Below, one piece after another: positions 33,912 to 42,820 of a DNA stretch of 64,000 bases. The stretch is taken from the NCBI RefSeq assembly GCF_002975275.1, contig NZ_PCOQ01000015.1:62001-126000 (forward strand), given 5' to 3'. The translations under genes and the position numbers were made by a program. Source of the stretch: Achromobacter sp. MYb9 (GTDB taxonomy: Bacteria > Pseudomonadota > Gammaproteobacteria > Burkholderiales > Burkholderiaceae_B). The notes below the pieces were generated by a model. That model did no database searches. It saw only the letters and a list, made by a program, of their open reading frames with translations, and was not told where the DNA came from. Position 1 is the stretch's first letter. Each line of letters begins with the position of its first letter.

Positions 33912-33924
33912 AAAGGCTCCATCG

Positions 33925-34515
33925 ATGGCTTCCAACACAAGCGCCCTTCCCCCCGCCGCCCTCGACGACACGCAGGTCCGCTTGCTCCGGGCCACCGAGA
34001 ATCTCATCTATCAAGGCGGCATCAACGCCACCGGCATGGACCTGATCGTGAAGACCTCGGGGGTTGCGCGCAAAGGCCTCTACAAGTACTACCCCACCAA
34101 GGAAGCCTTGGTGGCGGCCGCCCTGCAAGCGCGCGACGAGCGCCGGATGGAGTGGTTCATCGCCGCCACGACGCAAGCGGCGACGCCCCATGCGCGCTTG
34201 ATGTCCATCTTCGACGCCTTGCGGGAATGGTTTGCGTCGGAAGGATTTCGCGGCTGCGCATTCATTAACGCCGCCGGAGAAATCGGCGACCCTGCGAATC
34301 CGATACGCGAAGTTTCCCGCCTGCACAAGGCTCGTTTGCTGGCCCATGTGCTGACGCTGACGCAAGCCGCGGGCGTGCCTGATCCCGATGACACGGCGCG
34401 TCAGCTATTGGTGCTGATCGACGGCGCCATCGCGGTTGCCCTCGTGACGGGCGACCTGTCGATTACCGATAGCGCCGAACGCGCCGCCGCGGCGCTGCTG
34501 GCCGCCCGCCCCTGA
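33925..34515 (+). CDS. TetR-family transcriptional regulator
   Basis: The 196-residue protein has the TetR helix-turn-helix near the start ([44 protein letters not shown], about 14-60) and a helical ligand domain. The C-terminal part ([30 protein letters not shown]) resembles TetR regulators of detoxification and efflux genes. Two operators flank its promoter. The NTF2-like gene 32 bases downstream is the likely co-regulated target. The ligand is unknown. Confidence 0.93.
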   Translation: MASNTSALPPAALDDTQVRLLRATENLIYQGGINATGMDLIVKTSGVARKGLYKYYPTKEALVAAALQARDERRMEWFIAATTQAATPHARLMSIFDALREWFASEGFRGCAFINAAGEIGDPANPIREVSRLHKARLLAHVLTLTQAAGVPDPDDTARQLLVLIDGAIAVALVTGDLSITDSAERAAAALLAARP

Positions 34516-34547
34516 ACTGCTTTCTTCCCACGCACGAGGCTTTTCCC

Positions 34548-35027
34548 ATGACGTCCACCCCTGAAGTCCGTCCGCCCCTGCCGCCGTTCACCCACCAAAG
34601 CGCTATCCAGAAGGTTCGGCTGGCCGAAGATGGCTGGAACAGCCGCGATCCCGACAAGGTCGCGCTGGCCTACAGCCTGGACACGCATTGGCGCAACCGC
34701 GCCGAATTCGTGAAGAACCGGGACGAAGCCCGCGCCTTCCTGGCACGCAAATGGGCCAAGGAACTGGATTACCGGCTGATCAAGGAACTTTGGGCCTACA
34801 CGGATCATCGCATCGCCGTGCGCTACGCCTATGAATGGCACGACGACTCGGGCAATTGGTTCCGCTCCTACGGCAACGAAAACTGGGAATTTGGCGAAGA
34901 CGGCCTGATGGTGAACCGCTATGCCTGCATCAACGACCTGCCCATCAAGGAAGCCGACCGCAAGTTCCACTGGCCGTTGGGCCGACGCCCCGACGATCAC
35001 CCGGGGTTGTCGGCGTTAGGCTTGTAG
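34548..35027 (+). CDS. DUF1348 / NTF2-like fold protein
   Basis: The 159-residue protein matches DUF1348 of the nuclear-transport-factor-2-like (SnoaL-type) superfamily throughout, e.g. [41 protein letters not shown] and [18 protein letters not shown]. These cone-shaped folds hold small hydrophobic ligands, and some are isomerases or hydrolases. The gene follows tetR by 32 bases on the same strand and is probably controlled by it. TetR-NTF2 pairs are common in stress or detoxification units, but no reaction can be named. Confidence 0.9.
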   Translation: MTSTPEVRPPLPPFTHQSAIQKVRLAEDGWNSRDPDKVALAYSLDTHWRNRAEFVKNRDEARAFLARKWAKELDYRLIKELWAYTDHRIAVRYAYEWHDDSGNWFRSYGNENWEFGEDGLMVNRYACINDLPIKEADRKFHWPLGRRPDDHPGLSALGL

Positions 35028-35076
35028 GCCATCGCCACGCCAGGCGCGTCGGGTCTCATTGCCAAGCCTTCAACAA

Positions 35077-35562
35077 CTATTCATAGGCCTTCAACAGCTT
35101 GCCGAGCAGGCGGCTTAATTGCTCCTGCTCGGTCGCGCTTAATGGCGACAGCACGTCGGCCTGGTTGCGCAGGTGCGCCACCACGGCTTCGTCGATGAGC
35201 TTTTGCCCCGGTTTCGTCAACATCACCAGTGTGGCTCGCCCGTCATCGGGGCTAGGCGTGCGCACCACCAGACCGGCCTTTTCCAGCCGATCGATGCGAT
35301 GGGTCATGCTGCCGGACGAAATCATGGCGTCTTCGTATAGCGCCGTGGGCGTCAACGCATACGGCTTGCCGCCGCGCCGCAGCGTGGCCAGCACATCGAA
35401 TTCGCCGGGCTGCAAGCCGAACTCGGCAAACAGCGGGTTGATTCGGTCGCGCGTGATCACCAGCGCGCATTCGCCCAACCTGCCCAGCACGCGCATCGTC
35501 GACACATCCAGGTCGGGACGTTCGCGGTTCCACTGTTCCACTGCCCGGCTTGCCCTATCCAC
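35077..35562 (-). CDS. MarR-family transcriptional regulator
   Basis: The 161-residue protein has the MarR winged helix (LQPGEFDVLATLRRGGKPYALTPTALYEDAMISSGSMTHRIDRLEKAGLVVRTPSPDDGRATLV). The frame is open far upstream, but GTG 35562 with a perfect GGAGG eight bases before it gives a normal length. It is divergent from the MFS gene at 35672, and both promoters share two TATCTTG/CAAGATA-type operators. The usual model is derepression of the exporter on ligand binding. Confidence 0.92.
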   Translation of the reverse strand: MDRASRAVEQWNRERPDLDVSTMRVLGRLGECALVITRDRINPLFAEFGLQPGEFDVLATLRRGGKPYALTPTALYEDAMISSGSMTHRIDRLEKAGLVVRTPSPDDGRATLVMLTKPGQKLIDEAVVAHLRNQADVLSPLSATEQEQLSRLLGKLLKAYE

Positions 35563-35576
35563 GGTCTGCCTCCAAT

Positions 35577-35621
35577 TATCTTGACGTAAAGATAAAATAC
35601 AAATATCTTGATGCCAAGATA
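35577..35621. promoter_or_regulatory. Overlapping divergent promoters with twin MarR operators
   Basis: Dyads TATCTT-N6-AAGATA (35577-35594) and TATCTTG-N4-CAAGATA (35604-35621) repeat with a 27-base offset. Rightward promoter: TTGACG (35581-35586), 17 bases, TATCTT (35604-35609). Leftward: TTGGCA (complement of 35612-35617), 17 bases, TATCTT (complement of 35589-35594). Each dyad thus covers the -10 of one promoter and the -35 of the other. Confidence 0.75.
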
Positions 35622-35671
35622 GTTTACCGGAACGTGCCGCATAGGGCAGCGTTTCCGGGTTTGGAGTCACC

Positions 35672-36841
35672 GTGTCTGCCCCCCGTTTCAACGCTTGGCG
35701 CATCGCCGCCATCATCCTTGTTGGCCTGAACCTGCGTCCCGTCCTGGCATCCGTTCCCCCATTGCTGGACTGGGTGCAAGCCGCCACCCGCATGTCGGAC
35801 GCCGTGGCCGGGCTGCTGACCGCGTTGCCCGTCTTCGTCATGGGATTGGGCGCCTTGAGCGTGGCGCCGCTACGCCGCTTGATCGGCGAACCACTCGGCG
35901 TGGCCGCCGGTATCGCGTTGGTCACGGCCGCCACCGCGGGCCGCTTCTGGGCGGACCACACCAGCCTGATGCTGGCAAGCGGCGTCGTCGCGGGCCTGGG
36001 CATCGCCGTGACGCAAGCCTTGCTGCCCAGCTACATCAAGGCCCGCTTCGCAGCGGGCGGCAGCGCCATCATGGGCGTCTATTCAACCGCGATCATGGGC
36101 GGCGCCGCCGTGGCCAGCGTGGCATCGCCCATCGTGGCGCAGCGCGCGGGCTGGCTGCAGGCGCTGGCGGTGTGGGCCGTGCCGGCCGCCATCGCGTTGG
36201 CGGCGTGGTTGCTGGTGAACCGTGCGTCGCCCACGCCCATCGCCAGCCAAGGCACGTCCAGCCCCCTGCGTACTCCGCGCCAGCGCGCCTGGCTGCTGGC
36301 GGTGTTCTTCGGCCTGGGCACTGGCGCCTACACTCTGGTCCTGGCATGGCTGCCGCCCTACTACACCGCACTGGGCTGGTCGGCGATTTCAGCGGGCCAG
36401 CTGCTTGGCGCCGTGACGGCGGCCGAGATCGCCGCGGGTCTGCTCGTCTCGTTGTGCATTGGCCGTTTGCCTGATCGGCGGCCCGCGCTGTTCGTGGCGA
36501 TCGGCGCGCTGTTCCTGGGACTGGCCGGCTGGATCGCGGCGCCCGCCGCGTTGGCGTGGCCCGCCGCCATCTTGGCGGGGCTGGGCATCGGCGCGCTCTT
36601 TCCGTTGTCGCTGATCGTGGCCATGGATCACGCCGCGACGCCGTCGGAAGCCGGCCGGCTGGCGTCGTTCGTGCAAGGCGTGGGGTATTTGATCGCCGCG
36701 CTCTTTCCGTTTGCCGCCGGCCTGATCCGGCAGCACCTGGCCGACCTGACGCCAGCGTGGATCTTGATGACGCTGATTTGCCTGGTGCTTTTCGCCATGG
36801 CGATCCGCTTCCGTCCGCCATCCGCCCCGCATCTGGCCTAG
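35672..36841 (+). CDS. MFS transporter, CynX/NimT family
   Basis: The 389-residue protein has 12 predicted helices and opens FNAWRIAAIILVGLNLRPVLASVPPLLDWV, the conserved start of the CynX/NimT (cyanate/nitroimidazole) group. The family loop after TM2 is LRRLIGEPLGV. Members move cyanate, nitroimidazoles or unknown small molecules. The start is GTG with GGAG upstream. It is divergent from the MarR gene and under the twin operators, so an induced efflux role is likely. Confidence 0.92.
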   Translation: MSAPRFNAWRIAAIILVGLNLRPVLASVPPLLDWVQAATRMSDAVAGLLTALPVFVMGLGALSVAPLRRLIGEPLGVAAGIALVTAATAGRFWADHTSLMLASGVVAGLGIAVTQALLPSYIKARFAAGGSAIMGVYSTAIMGGAAVASVASPIVAQRAGWLQALAVWAVPAAIALAAWLLVNRASPTPIASQGTSSPLRTPRQRAWLLAVFFGLGTGAYTLVLAWLPPYYTALGWSAISAGQLLGAVTAAEIAAGLLVSLCIGRLPDRRPALFVAIGALFLGLAGWIAAPAALAWPAAILAGLGIGALFPLSLIVAMDHAATPSEAGRLASFVQGVGYLIAALFPFAAGLIRQHLADLTPAWILMTLICLVLFAMAIRFRPPSAPHLA

Positions 36842-37004
36842 GGATTTCCCGCAATTTCCCGCCTAATCCACGCCCTCGGCGCGATTCTCCGTTTGCCTGA
36901 AAGGTGAACGGAAGTTTGGATTTTTAGACTCCCGCATTCATTGCAATGTCAGTTTTTGTTCAGACCACAGTCAGACAAAAGCACAACAACGGGAGACGAG
37001 ATCA

Positions 37005-37475
37005 ATGCAATCGAAACGCAGCGCCGTCCGGCGCGAAGCGTGGGCGGCCGGCACGATGATCGTGCTGGGCCTGGGCGCCATCGCGCAGGCATCCACCTAC
37101 ACCTTGGGCAGCCTTGCCCGCATGGGGCCGGGCATGTTCCCGGCGATATTGGGCGCCCTGCTGGTCATGCTGGGCCTCGTCATCGCGAAGATGGCCGCGT
37201 CCCCAGCCGTCGCCGAAGAAGACGCCGAAGAGGTTTCGCCGCCCGAATGGCGCGGCTGGGGCTGCATCATCGGCGGCTTGCTGGCCTTCATCCTGATCGG
37301 CAAGTTCGGCGGCCTGGTGCCTGCCACGTTCGTCCTGGTGTTTCTCTCGGCGATGGGCGACCGTCAGCACACGTGGCGCACCGCGGCCCTGCTCGCCACC
37401 GGCGTGACGATCCTGGGCGTGGCTGTGTTTTCGTGGGCGCTGCAACTGCAGTTTCCGCTTTTCCGCTGGGGCTGA
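37005..37475 (+). CDS. tctB: Tripartite tricarboxylate transporter small membrane subunit TctB
   Basis: The 156-residue protein has four hydrophobic helices in the TctB pattern (TMIVLGLGAIAQASTYTLGSLARMGPGMFPAILGALL, then GWGCIIGGLLAFILIGKFGGLVPATFVLVFLSAMGD). It forms the small membrane part of a sodium-coupled carboxylate importer with TctA, whose gene starts three bases after its stop. GGGAGACGAG is the ribosome site. No receptor gene (tctC) lies beside it. Confidence 0.92.
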   Translation: MQSKRSAVRREAWAAGTMIVLGLGAIAQASTYTLGSLARMGPGMFPAILGALLVMLGLVIAKMAASPAVAEEDAEEVSPPEWRGWGCIIGGLLAFILIGKFGGLVPATFVLVFLSAMGDRQHTWRTAALLATGVTILGVAVFSWALQLQFPLFRWG

Positions 37476-37478
37476 ACG

Positions 37479-39008
37479 ATGGATATCTTCAATAACCTGA
37501 TGCACGGGTTTTCAGTCGCCTTCGCGCTGGACAACCTGATGTGGGCCGTGTTCGGCGTGTTCATGGGCAACCTGATCGGCGTGCTGCCGGGCATGGGCGT
37601 GCTGGCCGCCATCTCCATCCTGCTACCGCTTACCTACACCATGACGCCGACCGCCGCGCTGGTGATGCTGTCCGGCATCTATTACGGCTCGCAGTATGGC
37701 GGCGGCATCACCTCCATCATGCTGAACCTGCCGGGCACGGCTTCGCACGCCGTGGCCTGCCTGGACGGCAATCCGCTGGCGCGCAACGGCAAGGCCGGGT
37801 CCGCGTTGTTCATGCTGATGTTCTCGTCGTTCTGCGGCGCGTCGGTGGGCATCCTGGCCATGATCCTGTTTTCCCCGTTGCTGGTGGACGTGGCCTTCAA
37901 GTTCGGCCCGGCCGAGTATTTCTCCATGATGATGCTGGGCTTGCTGGCCGGCGCCACCTTGGCGAAGGGTTCGGCGATCAAGGGCGTGGCGATGGTGGTC
38001 GTGGGGCTGCTGCTGGGCGTGGTCGGCACCGACGTCAACACGGGCACGATGCGCTTTCACTTCGGCATCCTGGAACTGTCCGACGGATTGCAGATCGTGG
38101 CGCTGGCCATGGGCCTGTTCGGCGTGGCGGATTTCCTGAAGAACATCAACCGCATCGGCGGCGACAGCAAGGTCATCTCGGCGAAGGTCGGCATGAAGTC
38201 CATGCGGCCGGAAGCTGGCGACATCAAGCAATCGCGCGGCGCCCTGGTGCGCGGCACGGCCATCGGCGCGGCGTTCGGCATCTTGCCTGGCACCGGCCCG
38301 ACGATCGCGTCGTTCATCTCTTATGCGGTGGAAAAGAAGGTGGCGCGCGAACCGCGCCGCTTCGGCCGCGGCGCGATCGAAGGGATCGCGGGCCCGGAGG
38401 CGGCCACCAGCGCGTCGACGCAGACGAGCTTCATTCCGACGATGAGCCTGGGCATTCCCGGTGATCCGGTAATGGCCCTGATGTTGGGCGCGCTGATCAT
38501 CCACGGCATCCAGCCGGGTCCGCAGATGATGATCGAACACGCCGACATGTTCTGGGGGCTGATCGCCAGCTTCTGGGTGGGCAACGTGCTGCTGTTGCTG
38601 CTGAACCTGCCGCTTATCGGGATGTGGGTGCGGTTGCTGACGGTGCCGTTCCGCTACTTGTTCCCGGCCGCCCTGTTCTTTGTCTGCGTGGGCGTCTACA
38701 GCACCAACAACAACCTGTTCGACGTCGGCATGGTGACGGTATTCGGGGCGGCGGGCTATGCGCTGATCCGGTTGCGGTTCGAGCCCGCGCCGCTGCTGCT
38801 GGGCTTTGTGCTGGGGCCGATGGTGGAAGAGAACTTCCGCCGCGCCTTGCTGTTGTCGCGCGGCGAGCTGTCGATCTTCGTGTCGCGCCCGATCAGCCTG
38901 GGTTTCATCCTGGCCTGCGTCGCGCTGATCGCGCTGCTGGTTGCGTCGGCGGTCCGCCAACGCAACAAGGGACGTGCGGCGCTGCAGGAATCGGAATCGG
39001 CGGCGTAG
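37479..39008 (+). CDS. tctA: Tripartite tricarboxylate transporter large membrane subunit TctA
   Basis: The 509-residue protein has about 12 helices and the hallmark TctA sequences NLIGVLPGMGVLAAISILLPLT, GIYYGSQYGGGITSIMLNLPGT and GPEAATSASTQTSFIPTMSLGIPGD. It is the ion-coupled channel subunit that takes a carboxylate from a Bug/TctC receptor. It starts three bases after tctB. Two Bug receptors without carriers lie at 3742 and 14351 in this window and could feed it, but so could receptors elsewhere. Confidence 0.95.
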   Translation: MDIFNNLMHGFSVAFALDNLMWAVFGVFMGNLIGVLPGMGVLAAISILLPLTYTMTPTAALVMLSGIYYGSQYGGGITSIMLNLPGTASHAVACLDGNPLARNGKAGSALFMLMFSSFCGASVGILAMILFSPLLVDVAFKFGPAEYFSMMMLGLLAGATLAKGSAIKGVAMVVVGLLLGVVGTDVNTGTMRFHFGILELSDGLQIVALAMGLFGVADFLKNINRIGGDSKVISAKVGMKSMRPEAGDIKQSRGALVRGTAIGAAFGILPGTGPTIASFISYAVEKKVAREPRRFGRGAIEGIAGPEAATSASTQTSFIPTMSLGIPGDPVMALMLGALIIHGIQPGPQMMIEHADMFWGLIASFWVGNVLLLLLNLPLIGMWVRLLTVPFRYLFPAALFFVCVGVYSTNNNLFDVGMVTVFGAAGYALIRLRFEPAPLLLGFVLGPMVEENFRRALLLSRGELSIFVSRPISLGFILACVALIALLVASAVRQRNKGRAALQESESAA

Positions 39009-39011
39009 CCG

Positions 39012-39335
39012 TCAGTCGTCCGGAGGCGCTGCCAGCGGGCCGGCGGTATGACCGTCGATATGGCCTAGCGGGCGCCCCGGATCCAGCCGGTCGCGCACGC
39101 GCTGCTTCAGCACCTTGGCTTCCGGGAAGCCGCCGTCGCTCTTGCGGTCCCAGATCAGGTCACCGTTGTAGGTGATTTGGAATATGCCGCCAGTGCCAGG
39201 CTGCAGGACCACTTCGCCCAGATCGGTCGAAAACGTGGACAGTAGCTCTTGCGCCATCCAGCCAGCGCGCAGCAGCCACTGGCACTGGGTGCAGTAGAGA
39301 ATGACGATGCGAGGACGAAAGGCGGGCGTGTTCAT
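39012..39335 (-). CDS. SelT/SelW/SelH-like Rdx family protein (Cys form)
   Basis: The 107-residue protein starts MNTPAFRPRIVILYCTQCQW, with the thioredoxin-like CxxC motif C15-T-Q-C18, then LLRAGWMAQELLSTFSTDLGEVVLQPGTGGIFQITYNG and a KSDGGFPE motif typical of bacterial Rdx proteins. Homologues carry selenocysteine in the second position in some species; here both are Cys (TGC). It probably takes part in thiol redox reactions. It converges on tctA, three bases apart. Confidence 0.9.
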   Translation of the reverse strand: MNTPAFRPRIVILYCTQCQWLLRAGWMAQELLSTFSTDLGEVVLQPGTGGIFQITYNGDLIWDRKSDGGFPEAKVLKQRVRDRLDPGRPLGHIDGHTAGPLAAPPDD

Positions 39336-39443
39336 GCCAAATATTCTACTGCGCCCGTCGCGGCTGCGCCCTGCTCCGGAGCCGCCACGCATTGGTGGAT
39401 AATGTCGGGTTTTCCCGGGTGCGCAATGCGCCCAGAGCCTGCC

Positions 39444-40640
39444 ATGAAGTCTGCTGCATCCTCCCGAAGCCAACGCTGGCTGATCGGTCTCTTGATGGGA
39501 CTGGTCACGCTGACGCCGATGGGCATCGACATCTACCTGCCTTCCCTGCCCGCGATGGCGCAGGACTTCGGCCAGCCCGTCAGCGCGCTGCAGGCCAGCA
39601 TCACGTTGTTCATCTTCGCGGTGGGCGTGGGCCAGATGCTGATCGGCCCGCTGGCCGACCGCTATGGCCGCCGGCCCGTCGCACTGGGCGGTGCGTTGGC
39701 CTACCTGGCCGGCTCGGCGCTCGGCGCCGCGGCGACATCGCTCGAGATGTTCTATGCCGCCCGCATCATCCAGGGACTGGGCGCGTGTTCGGCCTCGCTG
39801 GTGGCGTTTGCCGCGGTGCGCGACCGATTCAGCCCGGCGGTCGGCGCGCGCGTCTATAGCTATCTGAATGGCGCATTGTGTTCCGTGCCCGCGCTGGCGC
39901 CCATGCTGGGCGGCATCCTGGCGGTGCAGGCCGGCTGGCGCAGCACGTTCGTGTTCATGGTCGGGTTCGCGCTGGCCTTGGCCGTGCTGCTGGCCAAGCG
40001 CTTCGAGGAGACCCGCGCGGCGCCGACCCAGCCCCGGGGCGCGCTCTACAGCCTGCGCCGCTACCTGCCCATCATCGCCAGCGGCAGGTTCCTGTATTTT
40101 GCGATGTTCGGCACGGCGGGCATGGCGATGATCCTGGTGTTCGTCTCGGCGGCGCCCGTCGTACTGGTGCAGCAGCTGGGGTATTCCGAACTGGGTTTCT
40201 CCGCATGGTTCGGCGGCAACGCCGCCATCAACATCGCCGCCTTCTTCCTGGCGCCCACGTTCATCTCGCGCTATGGCCGCCACGCCATGGTGCGGGTCGG
40301 GTTGGCGGCGCTGCTGCTGGCGTCGGCCATGCATGCCGCGGCCTGGTGGTGGGCGCCGTTGTCGGCATGGATCTTCATGTTGCCGGTCGCCGTGCTGACG
40401 GTCGGCTTTTCGCTGGCGCTGGGATCAGGCCTGAGCCTGGCGCTGGAGCCATTCGCCGAACGCGCTGGCACGGCCGCGGCAGTGTATGGCCTCTTCCAGA
40501 TGAGCGGTTCCGCCGTCATCGCGACCTTGCTGCTGGACAGCGGCGTGGCGCCCCAGGCCGCGATGGCCCTGATCGGCGCCGTGATCGTCGCACCGCTGCT
40601 ATGCCTGTCGTCCGGCATGGCGCGCCGCCTGGCGGGCTGA
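39444..40640 (+). CDS. Bcr/CflA family multidrug efflux MFS transporter
   Basis: The 398-residue protein has 12 helices and the Bcr/CflA start LTPMGIDIYLPSLPAMAQDFG, with the MFS motif A loop GPLADRYGRRPVALGG and motif C region in TM5 (ALAPMLGGILAVQAGWRSTFVF). Members export bicyclomycin, chloramphenicol or sulfonamides, and some export cysteine. The ATG at 39444 is selected where homology begins. A 24-base tandem duplication covers its last codons and the sequence after its stop. Confidence 0.93.
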   Translation: MKSAASSRSQRWLIGLLMGLVTLTPMGIDIYLPSLPAMAQDFGQPVSALQASITLFIFAVGVGQMLIGPLADRYGRRPVALGGALAYLAGSALGAAATSLEMFYAARIIQGLGACSASLVAFAAVRDRFSPAVGARVYSYLNGALCSVPALAPMLGGILAVQAGWRSTFVFMVGFALALAVLLAKRFEETRAAPTQPRGALYSLRRYLPIIASGRFLYFAMFGTAGMAMILVFVSAAPVVLVQQLGYSELGFSAWFGGNAAINIAAFFLAPTFISRYGRHAMVRVGLAALLLASAMHAAAWWWAPLSAWIFMLPVAVLTVGFSLALGSGLSLALEPFAERAGTAAAVYGLFQMSGSAVIATLLLDSGVAPQAAMALIGAVIVAPLLCLSSGMARRLAG

Positions 40641-40674
40641 GCGGCTGACTGAAACTTGGGCTGAGCGGTTGGCT
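40631..40674. repeat. Tandem duplication, 24-bp period, at the end of the MFS gene
   Basis: GGGCTGAGCGGCTGACTGAA (40631-40650) and GGGCTGAGCGGTTGGCTGAA (40655-40674) match at 18 of 20 bases, with a 24-base period. The first copy includes the MFS stop codon. The repeat is in the 88-base gap before the enoyl-CoA hydratase gene. Confidence 0.8.
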
Positions 40675-40728
40675 GAATCGCGGCGCCGCTTGCGCTAGTA
40701 TCCAGGAACCCCCTTTCCTGGAGACGAC

Positions 40729-41523
40729 ATGGCCCTGGACACTTCGGCGCAACCGCCGCTGCTTGAACGCACCACGGAAAACGGCGTGGTGACGCTGCGC
40801 ATGAACCGCCCTTCGCAATTCAACGCCTTGTCCGAAGGTTTGCTTGGCGCGTTGCAGCAAGAGATCGACGCCCTGGAGCGTGATACCAACGTGCGCTGCG
40901 TCGTGCTGGAGTCGGCGGGCCGCGCGTTTTGCGCCGGCCACGACCTGCGCGAAATGCGCAGCCAGCCCTCGCTGGACTACTACCGCGCGTTGTTCCGCAA
41001 GTGCGGCAGCGTCATGCAAGGCTTGCAAGCTTTGCCGGTGCCTGTCATCGCCAAGGTGCAAGGCATCGCTACCGCCGCGGGATGTCAACTGGTCGCCAGC
41101 TGCGACTTGGCGGTGGCCGCTGACAATGCGCGCTTTGCCGTGTCCGGCATCAATGTCGGCCTGTTCTGCTCGACCCCCGCCGTGGCGCTCAGCCGCAACG
41201 TGTCGGCCAAGCGCGCCTTCGAAATGCTGGTGACTGCGCGGTTCATCGACGCGACCCAGGCCGCCGATTGGGGCCTGATCAACGACGCGGTGCCCGAGGC
41301 GGAGCTGGATGCGCGGGTGCGCGCCCTGACCACCGAGATCCTGGTGAAAAGCCCGTCGGCCATCCGCTATGGCAAACGCATGTTCTACAAGCAACGGCAG
41401 ATGGCGCTGGCCGACGCGTACGACTACGCGGGCGACGTCATGGCGCGCAACATGATGGAGGCCGACGCCTGCGAAGGCATCGACGCGTTTCTGGAAAAGC
41501 GCGCGCCGCGCTGGCAGGCGTAG
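40729..41523 (+). CDS. Enoyl-CoA hydratase/isomerase (ECHDC3-like)
   Basis: The 264-residue crotonase-fold protein has the oxyanion sequences GRAFCAGHDLREM and KVQGIATAAGCQLVASCDLAVAA and the segment GINVGLFCSTPAVALSR, which is characteristic of the ECHDC3 subgroup rather than of classical hydratases. Catalytic Glu residues of mitochondrial crotonase are not in their usual places, so its activity may differ. The ribosome site TGGAGACGAC is good. It converges on the chromate transporter gene. Confidence 0.92.
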   Translation: MALDTSAQPPLLERTTENGVVTLRMNRPSQFNALSEGLLGALQQEIDALERDTNVRCVVLESAGRAFCAGHDLREMRSQPSLDYYRALFRKCGSVMQGLQALPVPVIAKVQGIATAAGCQLVASCDLAVAADNARFAVSGINVGLFCSTPAVALSRNVSAKRAFEMLVTARFIDATQAADWGLINDAVPEAELDARVRALTTEILVKSPSAIRYGKRMFYKQRQMALADAYDYAGDVMARNMMEADACEGIDAFLEKRAPRWQA

Positions 41524-41563
41524 ATCCGTCAGGACGAGAAGGCGGTCTGCCCAGGCCCTAGTC

Positions 41564-42820
41564 CTAGTTCAACCAGGCCAGGGCCCAGCCGCCGGCGGCG
41601 GCTGCCAGCACGACCCAGACGGGCGACCAGCGCGCATAGACCAGCAACGCGAATAGCGACAGCGCCAGCGCAAAATCGGCCTTGGTCAGGATTGAGGTGG
41701 TCCAGACGGGGTCATAGAGCGCGGCCAGCAGTATGCCGACCACGGCGGCGTTCACGCCTGCTGCCATGTTGCGCACGCCGGGCCGCCGCCGCAGGGTCTC
41801 CCAGAATGGCAATGCCCCGGCAACCAGCAATGCGCCGGGCAGGAAGACAATCGCCAGGAACGCCAACCCGCCGGCCCAGCCCGCCAACGGGCCTGCGGAC
41901 GAGGCGCCCAGGAAGGCGGCGAACGCAAACACCGGCCCTGGCATCGCCTGCGCCGCGCCGTAGCCGGCCAGGAAATCGGCGTCGGACACCATGCCCCCTG
42001 ATACCGCGGTGGCCTCCAGCAAAGGCAGCACCACGTGGCCGCCGCCGAATACCAGCGCACCGGCCCGATAAAAGCCCGCGACCTGCGCCGCCAGCGGGGA
42101 ATCGGACAGCGCCGCCCACGCGGGCAGGCCCGCCAGCAGCGCGACAAACAGCGCAATCGCGATGTAGCCCGCGCGGCGCGAAGCGCCTTGTGCGCGGTTG
42201 GCCAGGAGGGGCCGGGGCGGCACCTGCAACGCGGCAGCGCCCACGACGATACCGAGCAAGACCGCGCCAAGCTGTCCCCACGCGGTCGGCAGCGCGGCCG
42301 TGATCAGCGCCGCTGCCACCGCCAATGCCGCCCGCGGGCGGTCCGGACATAGTGTCCGGCCCATGCCCCAGACGGCCTGGGCGATGATCGCCACCGCCGC
42401 CACTTTCAATCCGTGTATGGCGCCGGACTGCGACAGCCAGCCAAAATGCGCCAGCCCCAATGCAAAGCCGATCAGCGCCAGCGCGGTCGGCAAGGTGAAG
42501 GCCAGCCACGCGGCCGCCATGCCCGGCCAGCCCGCGCGTCGTAGCCCGATCGCCATGCCCACCTGGCTGCTTGCCGGGCCGGGCAGGAACTGGCACAGCG
42601 CCACCAGGTCGGAATAGGCGTAGTCATCTAGCCAGCGGCGTTTATCGACGAATTCCGTGCGGAAATAAGCCAGATGGGCGACCGGTCCGCCAAACGAAGT
42701 CAACCCCAGCCGCAGGAACACAAGGAATACTTCCAAACAGGAACCCCGGCCACTGTCCACGCGTTCGTGCGTGGCGGGCCGGCTGGCGACGTGCTCGTCG
42801 TGGGGAGGCGGGTGCGGCAT
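41564..42820 (-). CDS. chrA: Chromate transporter, two-domain ChrA type
   Basis: The roughly 418-residue protein has two homologous CHR domains. The first contains LGLTSFGGPVAHLAYFRTEFVDKRRWLDDYAYSDLVALCQFLPGPASSQ, and the second FYRAGALVFGGGHVVLPLLEATAVSGGMVSDADFLAGYGAAQAMPGPVF, in about ten helices. ChrA exports chromate or takes part in sulfate/chromate exchange. ATG 42820 is chosen; 42874 is also possible as the frame stays open to 43021. It is divergent from the histidine kinase gene at 43119. Confidence 0.93.
   Translation of the reverse strand: MPHPPPHDEHVASRPATHERVDSGRGSCLEVFLVFLRLGLTSFGGPVAHLAYFRTEFVDKRRWLDDYAYSDLVALCQFLPGPASSQVGMAIGLRRAGWPGMAAAWLAFTLPTALALIGFALGLAHFGWLSQSGAIHGLKVAAVAIIAQAVWGMGRTLCPDRPRAALAVAAALITAALPTAWGQLGAVLLGIVVGAAALQVPPRPLLANRAQGASRRAGYIAIALFVALLAGLPAWAALSDSPLAAQVAGFYRAGALVFGGGHVVLPLLEATAVSGGMVSDADFLAGYGAAQAMPGPVFAFAAFLGASSAGPLAGWAGGLAFLAIVFLPGALLVAGALPFWETLRRRPGVRNMAAGVNAAVVGILLAALYDPVWTTSILTKADFALALSLFALLVYARWSPVWVVLAAAAGGWALAWLN

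Larger units (their letters stand above)
33529..33924. other. 396-bp gap between divergent small gene and tetR
   Basis: No gene is supported. The gap carries the 12-base degenerate tandem repeat (33666-33725), an AT-rich tract (about 33740-33800) and the tetR promoter with two operators (33852-33911). The promoter of the 50-residue protein gene must lie near 33530-33600. Confidence 0.6.

Noticed and set aside
37623-38960. A 445-codon minus-strand frame opposite tctA
   Set aside because: His/Gln/Arg-rich shadow; tctA signatures on the plus strand are unambiguous.
39012-39335. Selenoprotein with in-frame TGA in the SelW-like gene
   Set aside because: The CxxC motif is encoded by cysteine codons and no internal TGA occurs.
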